Below are positions 40,901 to 49,844 of a DNA stretch of 64,000 bases, piece after piece (position 1 is the first letter of the stretch; the number at the start of each line of letters is the position of its first letter). The notes beneath the pieces are model-generated. The model searched no databases and had not been told where the DNA came from. It worked only from the letters and a program-made list of their open reading frames with translations. This DNA comes from Tritrichomonas musculus (lineage: Eukaryota > Parabasalia > Tritrichomonadida > Tritrichomonadidae): the NCBI GenBank assembly GCA_039105265.1, contig JAPFFF010000004.1:2542001-2606000 (forward strand). The letters are read 5' to 3'. Both the position numbers and the translations under genes were made by a program.

Positions 40901-41082
40901 ATATAAAGATCAATTAAGATAAAACTCATTGGGTCGAGTACATAGCACTTATCGTATTGAATATTGAGATCACTTAATATTATTTGTAAATCGAAAAGAG
41001 TCAGAATATGGTCTGACGTAAAATTCAAGAATCGTCCTTCACTTGTAATTAAAGTAAAATATGAATCGTTTTTAGAATTCAT
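37942..41082 (-). CDS. Phosphoinositide 3-kinase, class I-like, 1046 aa
   Basis: Makes 3-phosphorylated inositol lipids at the plasma membrane or on phagosomes. Domains in order: an adaptor-binding-like N-terminus (about 8-90), a Ras-binding-like region (about 195-300), C2 (about 345-480), the PIK helical domain (about 545-700) and the kinase domain (about 770-1046). The kinase has the DDLRQDMITLQII motif with a Lys just before it (MVKVNDDLRQD), the catalytic loop G-D-R-H-x-x-N (D903, R904, H905, N908), and HIDFGHFLG with metal-binding D921. The activation loop (GHFKTFIGIDRES) lacks the Lys/Arg run of animal class I PIP2-using enzymes, so substrate class is uncertain; the domain order favours class I over Vps34. 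Full length, no breaks. The ATG at 41082 begins MNSKNDSYFTL. Confidence 0.92.
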   Translation of the reverse strand: MNSKNDSYFTLITSEGRFLNFTSDHILTLFDLQIILSDLNIQYDKCYVLDPMSFILIDLYIDVNYKMPIPPHSRIFPLENDDFKLFSNFKISDQLNIPLSIIDFPDGKYFFTGPINASIQKSICKLELIHNSDFHSKIKSVLKTMCQNQMDLSPDISFFELAKVSYQANLERKKSIENDPLLSSISICEPSNEFEHKKILLEVKVAFNSEEANCLINQFVSQINSDQFADEAIESIIKQKIQRYFPDKTFNVSDYALQIPATDEIIGGHYPLSHFIFIQKYLESPKHTLKVNLIQFKGRVIPLSSKKGNISLIENQRLNQRLNQSESLHSIESIETYLHDYFACIDNISDFETKCKPVKILSRNIKSNFSFILEGIRFPKNTKQSYKIRAFLCVGATVIQKVKISKIVYELSYSAVGAKIDFKVRISRLPRYSKIVLKLTNTAKKKNEIFGFATLPLFDRYGKFQNGRCKVDFIFIKDVPNNPSSPPPPKSQIIGYLRFPEYSRPVYYEEFKSSSKEEFEEKIKEKPPNFDLELKNMKIPNSPLHKLTEEQKNFLINNRWKLIHYPEYLPIFLRSFKRWYSDITYELPDLLEAWAEPDKSTAILLLSGEYYDPLIRRYVIKNLETWNDADLSLFMLQIVRSLEVEHEDDSEIAKFLLKRASLEPKYLGLQLFWQLKSLFDIPWMHHRVLWMNAALVAFSDLHEKFLFSFTFTESLFRICKEKKIKQNKIGDELPMLPVDAYTQLPIDPKLIVKDYVISECFFADSSKRPLILSFKPADPFCNDNIKMMVKVNDDLRQDMITLQIIDVMDELWKREGMNMRMKIYSVLATGDNQGIIEIVPKSVTISSIQKKKGKLRGVRQNDTISEWLEKAAKDGIRKNEQIQNFMYSMAGYIVATYVLGIGDRHCSNMMIQEDGHFFHIDFGHFLGHFKTFIGIDRESNMFYFSDAFVHVLGGVESQTYKEFEELCCKAFCIIRKNNRILITLLYLMKNTGIPELSSIEDIKYVENALMLNLSDEEACDKLRDMLKLVPTLKRTAVSDFCHQIQH

Positions 41083-41400
41083 TTATCTTTTCCTTTTTTC
41101 TAAAGATTTGTTACTGTAAATTTTTTTGAGAACATCATTTCAAAATTTTGATTTCAATCATTGAATTTTGAACCCATTTCAATTTTTTATATAAATATTT
41201 CCAAATTTTGGAACCCTGAAAAAGAAAAAAGCTTCATGTGAAAAAGGTGATTAAATATTTAAATTTGTATTTAACATATATATATAAATATATATTTATA
41301 TTTTTTTAATAATTATGAGTTAACCTTATCGGTAAATTTATATTTTTAATAACCTTAGAAAAAAAAGCTAACGAATTTTTTTAAATATATATTTGATCAT

Positions 41401-41406
41401 TCATTT
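41401..41406 (+). promoter_or_regulatory. Probable initiator element (Inr)
   Basis: TCATTT fits the trichomonad Inr consensus TCAYTW and lies 20 nt before the ATG at 41421, the usual distance. A related TCATTC overlaps it at 41398-41403. The short leader this implies is typical of the group. The call rests on motif and spacing only. Confidence 0.45.
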
Positions 41407-41420
41407 TTATTCATATAGTA

Positions 41421-42884
41421 ATGAGTCAACTTTCAAAACGTACGCCTGCTAATGCAAAAAGATTGGGGGCAGCTGAACCCAAACCTCGCCCTAGAACTGC
41501 TTTAAAACTTAATTTTGATGATTACGATATAATATCAGATCGTTCAAGACGCAAAAATCCTTATGAGGTTCCACGTGAAGATGAAGTTTTTCGTATAAGA
41601 GATGAAGAAATAGTGAAAAAGCAAAAAGAGCAGCAAAGATTTACTCGGCAGCCGTTAATGTATCGCAATTGCCCTTCAGCACTACCAAATCTTCAAAGTA
41701 AATATGCCAGCGATGATGATTCAGAACCTATCAGTCATGGTAAAATCAGCAGTAGGAATACTAAATTAAATCCGCATGTTCCTTTCAGTGAATATGGAGG
41801 CATTCTACCAGTAGGTCCAGAATATAAAGGAAAAGAGCAATTAAACGATTTTATTGAACAAAAAAGAGAAATTTTTTTAGTTCAGCTCTTAATTGATAGA
41901 AAAAATAAAGAAATAGAGAGAATTAATCAACAAAGAAAGGCAGAAAATGCTGTTTTCAATGATCAAATGTCAAAAATAGCTGAAACAAAGAATCAATATA
42001 AAATGACAATCAACCAACTTGAAGCTGATTTGCAAAGGCATAGTAAAGCAGCAGAAGTAGCAATTAAAAATAAAGCAGAACTTCAAGCAAGTTTAAAAGC
42101 AAAAAAAACTAAATTACTGGCGGTTGAAACAGAAATTGCTGCACATGAAGAAGATGTTGTTAGATACAGAGCATATCGGGACTTTCTTATGAAAATAACA
42201 GCAAATGTTGATAGAGAAAAACTTCAAGGCAATCCGCAATTAATCTTGAATGAATTAGAATACTTAGAGAATGAAAATCTGTTTCTCTTTGAGAAATGCT
42301 CAGAATTATCAAATGACAAAGATTCGTTATTTTCATCTGTTAACTCAGAAATCGCAAGATCCATTGCCGAATCGGAAAAAATGTCAAATACTACAGAAGT
42401 ATTATCAAAACAGACAATTCCTCTTGTTGATCCTCAGCCAAAATTACTTAATAGTCCTGAAGTTGCTGAAATTGATAGTGAATTACAGAAACTCACTGTT
42501 TACGTCAGAAATGCGTATGCTGATTGCTTTGGAAAATCTACAGATATCAGTCCATTGATGATGCTTCATCGTCTCGAAACAGAGCTTGAAGCATTATATA
42601 AACAATCCTTACAACTTCCAGAAAAAGAAATCATTGAGAAGCAAAATGCAAAAGAAAAAGAAAGAAGAGAAAAGCAAAGAATTGAGAAACAAATGCAGCA
42701 AATTCTCGAGCAACAGGCCAAAAATGACGCAGCAATTGCTCGATCCAAAATGCCTGTTAAGAAAAGAACTGGAAGGCCTCTTGTTGAAAGAAAAGTACCA
42801 GTTAAAGTTACAAGGCATGTCAATAAGAAGAATCTTGATGAAGAGTATCAAGAAAAACTTTTATACGGTGATTTATCGGACTAA
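41421..42884 (+). CDS. CFAP100-like axonemal coiled-coil protein (DUF4200), 487 aa
   Basis: The core begins with LNDFIEQKREIFLVQLLIDRKNKEI (about residues 141-165), close to the opening of the DUF4200 domain, where CFAP73/CFAP100-type proteins read 'KKREMFLVQ...L..K..EI'. A continuous coiled coil follows, with LNELEYLENENLFLFEKCSE at about 273-292; the 'LE-x-x-NLFL-x-x-x-CQE' block is characteristic of CFAP100 (MIA1), part of the modifier-of-inner-arms complex that regulates inner dynein in motile flagella. The N-terminal 130 residues are basic/Pro-rich and disordered, and the end is Lys-rich. The family match is recalled by motif; CFAP73 is the main alternative. An Inr lies 20 nt upstream. 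Confidence 0.68.
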   Translation: MSQLSKRTPANAKRLGAAEPKPRPRTALKLNFDDYDIISDRSRRKNPYEVPREDEVFRIRDEEIVKKQKEQQRFTRQPLMYRNCPSALPNLQSKYASDDDSEPISHGKISSRNTKLNPHVPFSEYGGILPVGPEYKGKEQLNDFIEQKREIFLVQLLIDRKNKEIERINQQRKAENAVFNDQMSKIAETKNQYKMTINQLEADLQRHSKAAEVAIKNKAELQASLKAKKTKLLAVETEIAAHEEDVVRYRAYRDFLMKITANVDREKLQGNPQLILNELEYLENENLFLFEKCSELSNDKDSLFSSVNSEIARSIAESEKMSNTTEVLSKQTIPLVDPQPKLLNSPEVAEIDSELQKLTVYVRNAYADCFGKSTDISPLMMLHRLETELEALYKQSLQLPEKEIIEKQNAKEKERREKQRIEKQMQQILEQQAKNDAAIARSKMPVKKRTGRPLVERKVPVKVTRHVNKKNLDEEYQEKLLYGDLSD

Positions 42885-43029
42885 TTGTATATTATATTAT
42901 ATTAATTTGTTTTTTTATTTATTTATTTATTTTGTTTTGTAAATATTATATCTCAATATTTATAAGAATTATAGTTGCTCAAATTATTCTGAAAAAGTTG
43001 TAAAGTTTTTAACATTTTTAATAAATTTG

Positions 43030-43704
43030 ATGTGCGAATTGATTAATGAAGCAGCCCAGCAAATCCAAAATATAATTAGTCAAAATCCATCAGAAAAAAG
43101 TGGTATATATGAGCGATTATACAGTCTTTGTTCAATTCTTCAATTTCCATCTCGAGTTCTACCTGATGGAACCCCACTCAATTTTTCTTCAGTTAAAAAT
43201 GATAAAGATATGAAGAATATTGTTATGAACGATGAAAATCTTTCTGCAATGTCATCCACCACAAATTTATCAGAAAAGGCTAAAGGAAACACGTTAAGCT
43301 CTGAATTCTCTAGAAGAAATGCTAATGAACTCGAGAGAAAAAGAGTTAGTAATCGATTAAACGGGTTTTCTATAAAAGATAGTATTGCTTGGCAAGAAAT
43401 TTGCAAACGATTTGGTCCAAATTTAAATCAATCTGAATTGCTTTCTATGGCAGAAATTATTGGCCAGCAAGCAGGAATTAAAGTTGATCGTGAAGCTAAA
43501 AGAAGAAAAGAAGTTCTCATAAAGTGGTATGAAGAAAACATTGTCATTATTAGAAAAATGCTTCCCTTTTTCAAACTTGAAGATACAGAAGGAAATCTTC
43601 TCAGAGGAGAAGACTATCAAGATGAGATGAATAGAAATGATTTCAATGATGAAGAAAACGATATCGCTACTGATAACAATGATGAAAGCAGCATTAACGA
43701 ATAA
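43030..43704 (+). CDS. Hypothetical protein, 224 aa
   Basis: Start taken at the ATG 43030 (MCELINEAAQQIQ), as the preceding TTG is unlikely. It has an N-terminal helical segment (residues 1-35), a Ser/Asn-rich middle and a helical domain at about 108-180 (IAWQEICKRFGPNLNQSELLSMAEIIGQ, then AKRRKEVLIKWYEENIVIIRKML). The second segment vaguely recalls Myb/SANT-like three-helix folds, with spaced Trp residues, but there are too few to be sure. The tail is acidic (DEENDIATDNNDE). Same direction as the CFAP100-like gene 145 bp upstream. Confidence 0.6.
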   Translation: MCELINEAAQQIQNIISQNPSEKSGIYERLYSLCSILQFPSRVLPDGTPLNFSSVKNDKDMKNIVMNDENLSAMSSTTNLSEKAKGNTLSSEFSRRNANELERKRVSNRLNGFSIKDSIAWQEICKRFGPNLNQSELLSMAEIIGQQAGIKVDREAKRRKEVLIKWYEENIVIIRKMLPFFKLEDTEGNLLRGEDYQDEMNRNDFNDEENDIATDNNDESSINE

Positions 43705-44062
43705 TCAAAAGCATGTAAAGAATATTAATAAGCATTTAAAATCTTTTTTTGTTGATACTTGTTTGATATTTATAAATAAAAGTATTATAATGTTAAGCGT
43801 TTTTTACCATTTATTTTGATTACTGTTATGCTCATCATCAAACAAAGTTCAAGTTTTAAAATTTTGATTTTATTTTTCAGCTGAAAATTGGTCGAATGCA
43901 ATTAAAAAGTCATGTTTGGGCGAATAAACACATTTTAACAAAAAAAGTAGAGAAAAGATAATGTTAACTTAACTTTTAATATATATTCGATAAAGATTAA
44001 ATTTGCTGGTTTGCTTATAATTCTGAAAAATATAAAAAAAAACAAAAAAAGAAACAAATTTA

Positions 44063-44584
44063 TCAATAATTTCTTTTCAAGAACCCTAATAGTTTGTTTG
44101 ACTTTGAGACATTATCACTACCACTGCTGCTATTGTCAAATTCTTTCATTAAAACATTTGAAACCAAGTCATTAGAGTCGGTAATAAATGGATAGCCTTG
44201 ATCAATTAAGCCATCGATTACAAGGTAAACTGTTCCAATGTTGCTAATCAATGTTGTTGAGTTTACTTTGCCGTTGAATAAAGTATCTAGTGCATTATAG
44301 AAGTTTTCTTGAATATCGTTTAATATCAATTCATTACATTTGATGTCTCCAACGAGGAACGTAATAAAATCTTCAGAACAAACAAAAACAACAACATAGC
44401 TTTTGTATAAAAATACTAATGAATTGGCTACATTTTCGTTTTGAGAATAATCAAAAATCTCGCTTTCAAAATTGCTCTTCTGATCTTCTGGAATTTTGTT
44501 TGTGTAATATTGTGCAACAATTTTTGTTTTGTCCTTAGTATATAAAAAAATCGCTTGAATTTTGGTTAGATTATCAAAGCTCAT
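44063..44584 (-). CDS. Coatomer zeta subunit (zeta-COP), 173 aa
   Basis: Small longin-like subunit of the COPI coat on Golgi vesicles. The family pattern is followed through the chain: KIQAIFLYTKDKTKIVAQYY at the start, the FESEIFDYSQ segment, VFLYKSYVVVFVCSEDF (VVYKSS...FYVIG in animals), the helix NFYNALDTLFNGKV, and NIGTVYLVIDGLIDQGYPFITDS, matching 'M-E-x-x-F-L-A-V-D-E-I-V-D-x-G-x-I-x-E-S-D' of zeta-COP. Adaptor sigma subunits share the fold but not the D-x-x-x-D-x-G ending. Length is close to normal, with a Ser-rich C-terminal extension of about 30 residues. The start is the ATG at 44584. Confidence 0.87.
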   Translation of the reverse strand: MSFDNLTKIQAIFLYTKDKTKIVAQYYTNKIPEDQKSNFESEIFDYSQNENVANSLVFLYKSYVVVFVCSEDFITFLVGDIKCNELILNDIQENFYNALDTLFNGKVNSTTLISNIGTVYLVIDGLIDQGYPFITDSNDLVSNVLMKEFDNSSSGSDNVSKSNKLLGFLKRNY

Positions 44585-45657
44585 TTTGTGCTAAATTTGT
44601 TTTGACCAAATAACCGCTTCTCAATAAAAAATGAATTCATCAAAGAATTCATGTGTATAAGTATATACATAAAATAGTATTTGTTTAAAAAATCAAAAAA
44701 TTATTTCGTTTTGATAAAATCATTACTCATAATTTTTTTAATGATAAATATCGTTATAAAGAAACATTAATTATTAATCATTTTAAATAGAATTTTACTT
44801 ATATATGGTTATATATCTGTCTTCTTCGCTGTCAGGGATTTATTTCTATTGGTGATTGTAATTTATATTATTTGTACTTATATGATCTTGGAAGTTTGTA
44901 GCATCGATTTTGAGAACAATAACTTCTTTTTTAACATGTTTTTCTTGTCGATATCATCTTCCTGTATGTTTTTGATTTATGCCACATGTATCATTATTAA
45001 TCAGTGATTTATTAGTATCAACAAGGCAATTTTCGATATTGGTTTTCTTAGTATGTGCAATTTTGATTCGATAGCTATCGTTTTCTTATTATTTGCTGTA
45101 TTATTAGCAAAATTTGCTCCTTTGGATCTTGAATTTCAGTATTAGCAATTCCATGTGATATCCTTTTTTAATTTTTTTTAGAATTGTAGTAAGTATGGAA
45201 TTTTAATGAGCAAGTTTTGTTTGGAATATCATTCGCTTGTTTAATAATAAAGGATTCAAGACTAGAAAGATTTTATGCTAGCATTTTTGTTTGATCAAAT
45301 TTTTATAATTGATTATTTTTATTTATAATTGATTAAAAACTTGAGAGAATTCAGTAATCAAAAAAAAAAATGTCGAAATGATTATTTAGCGAAATAATTT
45401 TCGATAATTTAACTGAAAAGATAAAACATTAATAGCATCTTAAATAGTTGCTACAAATGAAAGTGATAATGTTAATTGTTTGTGTCGATAAATTAGTGGA
45501 TGAAATCAAAAAGTTTATTTTAAACGTAAGAATTTTTTAAACTCACTCAAATAAACGATTTTTTAATTTTGAAAGAAAATTATTCAAAAAATTCTGTGTA
45601 TATCAGGCTTGATCAAATTAAAAAGTTGTGATCTATTTTTTTGATAAACGTTTCTGA
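44585..45657. other. 1.07-kb intergenic region
   Basis: Between two divergent genes. The part at about 44880-45200 is less AT-rich than normal spacer and on the minus strand gives broken helical peptide (EIQDPKEQILLIIQQIIRKR), so it may be very old decayed coding DNA. No repeats found. Confidence 0.35.
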
Positions 45658-48600
45658 ATGAATGGTGTTTTTTCTTCCCGAAAAGAAAACTTTATCCATT
45701 CATTAGAAAGAGCAATATCTATGATTTCTTCAGATAATTTTGTAATTCAAATGTTTCAAGATCAACACTCTGCAATGTATGTACCAGATCGTATTTGTGA
45801 AATTATCAGGCAAATTCTTTCTAGTGACCGAGAAGAAGAAATTTTTGAACTTTATAATAAAATTTACGCAATCGAATTTTTTTTTGATGAAGAAAAAATA
45901 AAACAAATTGAAAACCTTGGTAAAAAATATATCACTCCTAAAAACAATAATCCCAATGGTGCAACTCCAAATAATAATTTTGCTTTTGGTTTTGGAGATA
46001 TTCCTGATTATGATGGAAAATCGATTTCATCAAATCAAAATAACGAGCAAATTGTAAAAAAGAAGAAAGAAGATATCTTGGCATTTTATAATATATTAAA
46101 TCATCAAATGATAAATCTGGATGTAGATAACAATGGCGATAATAATATCAAAATAAATAATAATAATAATCAAGTTCAGCAAATTCCTCGAGTTTTCAAT
46201 GAATTGAAAAAAAATGTTCATGACTTAAAACGTACGATTTCTTCGATGCAGAATGATTTCGCAACTCTTTTAGATAAAACTAAAAGGCATTCATTAAAAC
46301 TATTCCAAATAACTTCTGAAAAAGTTAGAGATGAATTTGTTCTCAACATTAAAAAAGCAAAATATGTGATTACCAAACAAAACGAACAAATTAAAAAACT
46401 ATCATCAGAAAATAATTTAAATAGCAAATATGATCCCGAGTCAATTTCAACATTAGAAGATAATTTCAAGAAAATGAAATTAAAACTTCAACAATCAGAA
46501 GAGAAGTTCACAAATTCAAATGAAGCCATTAATTCACTTCAGCAACAAATTTTATTATTAACGAATGAGAAATCAGAATTAGAAGAGAAAATCAGCAAAA
46601 TTTCTGAAGAAAACCTTCAATTAAGCAACTTTTTGAATGAAAAGCAAAAAAGAATTGATTTTTTAGAGCAATCGCTTTCAAATATAGAAAGTGAAATTCC
46701 TGAAACAGATCAAATGAACAAAATAAAAGAAAAAATGAGCATTTTGAATGATACTATCAAAAAAATTCAGAATGAGAACGATAGCCTTCTGAAAAAGTCA
46801 AGCTCACATGATATAACGATTTCAAATTTAATGAATTTGACAAACACAGCAAGAGAAACCGATCTTGTCACAAAAGTTGATCGATTATATAAAGAAAAAG
46901 TTAAAATATGCCAAATTCTTAACCGTTCACTTCACTCCGATACATCAAAAGCGGTTGAAGCCATCCATCAAACTCATGAAGCATTAAAATCGATCTTAAA
47001 CATTTCAGATGAAACACGACTGATTTCAGAAGTCCAACAATTGAAAGAGTCAAAGAAAAAGTTCGTCAAAATCTCTGAAAAAGACGGAATAATAAGTGAT
47101 CTGTCAAAAATTGTCAATGCTCAAAATGATGAACAATTGAAGATGATCATTCAATCATTACAAAGGATAAAAATTGTTTTTGAACAGCTCTGTTTGGATG
47201 GTGGAATTGCATCGAATAGCGCGTCATTCAATTTGAACCTCCCTGAAATTGCTTCAAATATGCAAAAGTCTCTACAAACGGTTAAAGACGTTAAAAGTAT
47301 TTTAAACTTGAAATCGCAAAGTTCAATCAAAGAAACTTTATCTGAGTTACTTGAAATGCGTGACAAAGTCTCCCAAATTTGTGCAATGTTCAATATAAAG
47401 AATAACAGCCAAAAGGGTCCGTCTGTTCCGATAAACAAGCTTGTGAAAGTATCAAAGAGTCTTGTTAAAATGAAGGAAAGTTACGATATCATTGTTCATT
47501 CATTAAATAGTGATGATGATTCGTCTCTTATTAGCGATTTGATTAGCTTCGATGAGGTCAAAGCCCAAAAAGCGCAAAAGAACGCAAAATTATTCAATCA
47601 ATTTCAATCAGTATTGAAAAATATAACGGTTGCATTGAAAATTGAATACCAACCGTCATCATCAAACAAAATTAAGTCATCTGCTTTGATAACTAAAATT
47701 AAATCACTCGTTAAAAATAAATCAAACTATGAAAAAGTTCTCGCATTGCTGGGAATAGATGAGGCCGAAATCGCCAATGACGAGTATGAATTTCTAGCTT
47801 TTGAGAAGGCCACTCAAATTATCCATTCTCTTCGTAATTCAAAGAAGAGTAACGAGAGCATCATCAGCAGTAACAACAACAGTTTTCGTTCTAGTTTCAC
47901 TGCAAATCAAAGTCGTCATCAAATCAGCAAATTCAATGGAAACGATGACGATAACTTAGAAAGTCAAATTTTGAAAACTTTTTCTGAACTTTGTTCAATA
48001 TTTAAAGTGTCACAACCAGAGTCAATTTCTGCTTATTCACTCTCATCAGTTCATCGGTCTCTTTGTTCAATTGCAAGGTCGATTCTAGAGTCGCATTCAC
48101 GAAACCTTTCATCGATTTACAACATCAGCATCCGTCTCAAGCATTTCAAGCAAGTTTCGCGAAATCTTGAAGGAAACAGCAGCATTGTTAATAATAATGA
48201 TGACGATGGTGTTGTTGTTGGAGATGATCTTCGATTGATTGAGAATGAAATCATTCAAATAATGAATGATTTGTCGAATATTTACGTTTGCTTTGGAACA
48301 AGTGATTTGAGTGAAATAAAGATGATGAAGAAATTGAATGATTCTGAAAAAGTCGGTGTTAGGAAACTTTTTCAATTTACAGGTAAAGAAACAATTGAAG
48401 GATCTATTGAATTTCTTTCAAAATATTTCAATAGCATCGAACAGTCTTCGTCATTTCTTGGTAAATTGTTCCGAATTCTTCTCCTCCTTCCTTCTTCATT
48501 TTCACCATCAAGATCGAGCCAAATGAGCTCGAATTACAACTTCGACTCAGGCTCGTCTGGATCGCCTGTCTTAACGTCTGTTGATGAGATTCCGTTACCG

Positions 48601-49239
48601 TTTTCTAAAGACGTGCAAGAGCGTCTCATCAATCTTGCAACGCGACAGAAATTTGAGAAGAATCAATTGAAAAAAGCAGTTGAAAAGGCCATTGAAAAAG
48701 CTCGCTCTTTTGGATTTTCAATGGTTTACGACGATTCAATTGAGGATATTGTCATTGCCGTTGAATCTGCATTGAATTTCATAATTGAAAAAGTGAAAAA
48801 TGAAGTGAGGTGTGATTTTGAATCAAGTCAAGTTCAGCTTGAAAAACGGTTATCTGATTCAGCTGAAACAAAATTTGAATACAAGTCAAAAATTGAGGAG
48901 CTCACTCAAACCATTGACTTTTTGAATAAAAAGAATTCAGAAAGTGAAGTGAAGCATTCAATTGAATTGCAAGATTTGAGAAAGAAAATTAGTGATATGA
49001 ATAACGCACTTGAAAATGAGAAAAAAGTTCACGTTGATTTGATGGAGGTTTTAAGTGGAAAAAGAACCGATACTCAGTATCTCAGATCAAAGCTCAGCGC
49101 AAATGAGCTCCTCCTTCTTTCGAAGGCAGAAAAAACTAGAAAACTTGTTGAAGAAATGAAAAAGAAAAAAGACGAATCGCAAAGAATTTTGAGCCTTCAG
49201 AAAAAGACTAGAGAAGATTTTCAAAAAAATAATTTTTAA
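45658..49239 (+). CDS. Giant coiled-coil protein, 1193 aa
   Basis: Starts with an ATG (MNGVFSSRKENFIHSLERAISM). A globular, partly aromatic N-terminus (about 1-100) is followed by an Asn-rich linker and then coiled coil (about 185-385 and 1050-1190). The middle third consists of degenerate repeats, each with a [ILV]-L-N-[IL]-x-[SD]-x-x-x-L-[IV] core before a short coiled segment (ALKSILNISDETRLISEV, DVKSILNLKSQSSIKET, VLALLGIDEAEIA), a pattern seen in other trichomonad coiled-coil proteins. The end is very basic. There is no motor or kinase motif. A structural cytoskeletal role is likely but unproven. The last 1.5 kb is less AT-rich than the first. Confidence 0.85.
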   Translation: MNGVFSSRKENFIHSLERAISMISSDNFVIQMFQDQHSAMYVPDRICEIIRQILSSDREEEIFELYNKIYAIEFFFDEEKIKQIENLGKKYITPKNNNPNGATPNNNFAFGFGDIPDYDGKSISSNQNNEQIVKKKKEDILAFYNILNHQMINLDVDNNGDNNIKINNNNNQVQQIPRVFNELKKNVHDLKRTISSMQNDFATLLDKTKRHSLKLFQITSEKVRDEFVLNIKKAKYVITKQNEQIKKLSSENNLNSKYDPESISTLEDNFKKMKLKLQQSEEKFTNSNEAINSLQQQILLLTNEKSELEEKISKISEENLQLSNFLNEKQKRIDFLEQSLSNIESEIPETDQMNKIKEKMSILNDTIKKIQNENDSLLKKSSSHDITISNLMNLTNTARETDLVTKVDRLYKEKVKICQILNRSLHSDTSKAVEAIHQTHEALKSILNISDETRLISEVQQLKESKKKFVKISEKDGIISDLSKIVNAQNDEQLKMIIQSLQRIKIVFEQLCLDGGIASNSASFNLNLPEIASNMQKSLQTVKDVKSILNLKSQSSIKETLSELLEMRDKVSQICAMFNIKNNSQKGPSVPINKLVKVSKSLVKMKESYDIIVHSLNSDDDSSLISDLISFDEVKAQKAQKNAKLFNQFQSVLKNITVALKIEYQPSSSNKIKSSALITKIKSLVKNKSNYEKVLALLGIDEAEIANDEYEFLAFEKATQIIHSLRNSKKSNESIISSNNNSFRSSFTANQSRHQISKFNGNDDDNLESQILKTFSELCSIFKVSQPESISAYSLSSVHRSLCSIARSILESHSRNLSSIYNISIRLKHFKQVSRNLEGNSSIVNNNDDDGVVVGDDLRLIENEIIQIMNDLSNIYVCFGTSDLSEIKMMKKLNDSEKVGVRKLFQFTGKETIEGSIEFLSKYFNSIEQSSSFLGKLFRILLLLPSSFSPSRSSQMSSNYNFDSGSSGSPVLTSVDEIPLPFSKDVQERLINLATRQKFEKNQLKKAVEKAIEKARSFGFSMVYDDSIEDIVIAVESALNFIIEKVKNEVRCDFESSQVQLEKRLSDSAETKFEYKSKIEELTQTIDFLNKKNSESEVKHSIELQDLRKKISDMNNALENEKKVHVDLMEVLSGKRTDTQYLRSKLSANELLLLSKAEKTRKLVEEMKKKKDESQRILSLQKKTREDFQKNNF

Positions 49240-49535
49240 TTCTTTTTTGATTATGTAATTGTTTGTGTAAATTTTTCTTTTTTTCATATTTTAGGTCATG
49301 GATTTTATTTGATTTAATTCCTATTATCTTTTGGTTTATTTGTTTGGTGTTTATTCCTTATTACTAAAAAAAATAGATTATTTTTTATTTTCAAATTATT
49401 AGTAAATGATCATTATCGTTTTATATTAATTACAATATCAAATAATTTAGCTTCAATTAAGGCATATGCAACAAATTTAGAGTATGCCTTTTTTTGCCAA
49501 TTCATTGACATTTGATATGAAATAAAGTATATAAA
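49240..49535. other. Intergenic spacer
   Basis: AT-rich; a TCATTGACA word at 49502-49510, about 30 nt before the next ATG, is a possible Inr. Confidence 0.35.
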
Positions 49536-49844
49536 ATGAGTAAAGAATCATCGACTCTTGATGACATTCATGTTCAGAAAATAAATGATGATATTGCAAA
49601 GCTTGAAGAAGATGAAAAATCCCTTCATAGTCAGCTCGATGAACTAGATAAACAAATTGCTTCAAAAAATACAAAATGCTTTGTTAAAGAAATTGCGGAG
49701 TTTAAGAGTTTAGTAGACAATCCAAGTTATGAATTTGAAGTCAGAGAAAAAGAAGAGATTTTAAATAATTTAAATTTTTATGCAGACGAATATAAATCTC
49801 TTATCAAGGAAATTCAAGAAGCGCTGGATAGGAAGACGTCGTGA
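49536..49844 (+). CDS. Small coiled-coil protein, 102 aa
   Basis: Begins with an ATG (MSKESSTLDDIHVQ). Two helices predicted from composition: residues about 13-47 (INDDIAKLEEDEKSLHSQLDELDKQIA) and about 68-98 (EKEEILNNLNFYADEYKSLIKEI), separated by a short loop. The helix-loop-helix hairpin layout and size recall prefoldin- or biogenesis-type small coiled coils, but no family marker is present. It lies 296 bp after the giant coiled-coil gene in the same direction. Confidence 0.6.
   Translation: MSKESSTLDDIHVQKINDDIAKLEEDEKSLHSQLDELDKQIASKNTKCFVKEIAEFKSLVDNPSYEFEVREKEEILNNLNFYADEYKSLIKEIQEALDRKTS

Noticed and set aside
43030-43704. Myb/SANT transcription factor
   Set aside because: Trp spacing is suggestive in one segment only; too weak to name.
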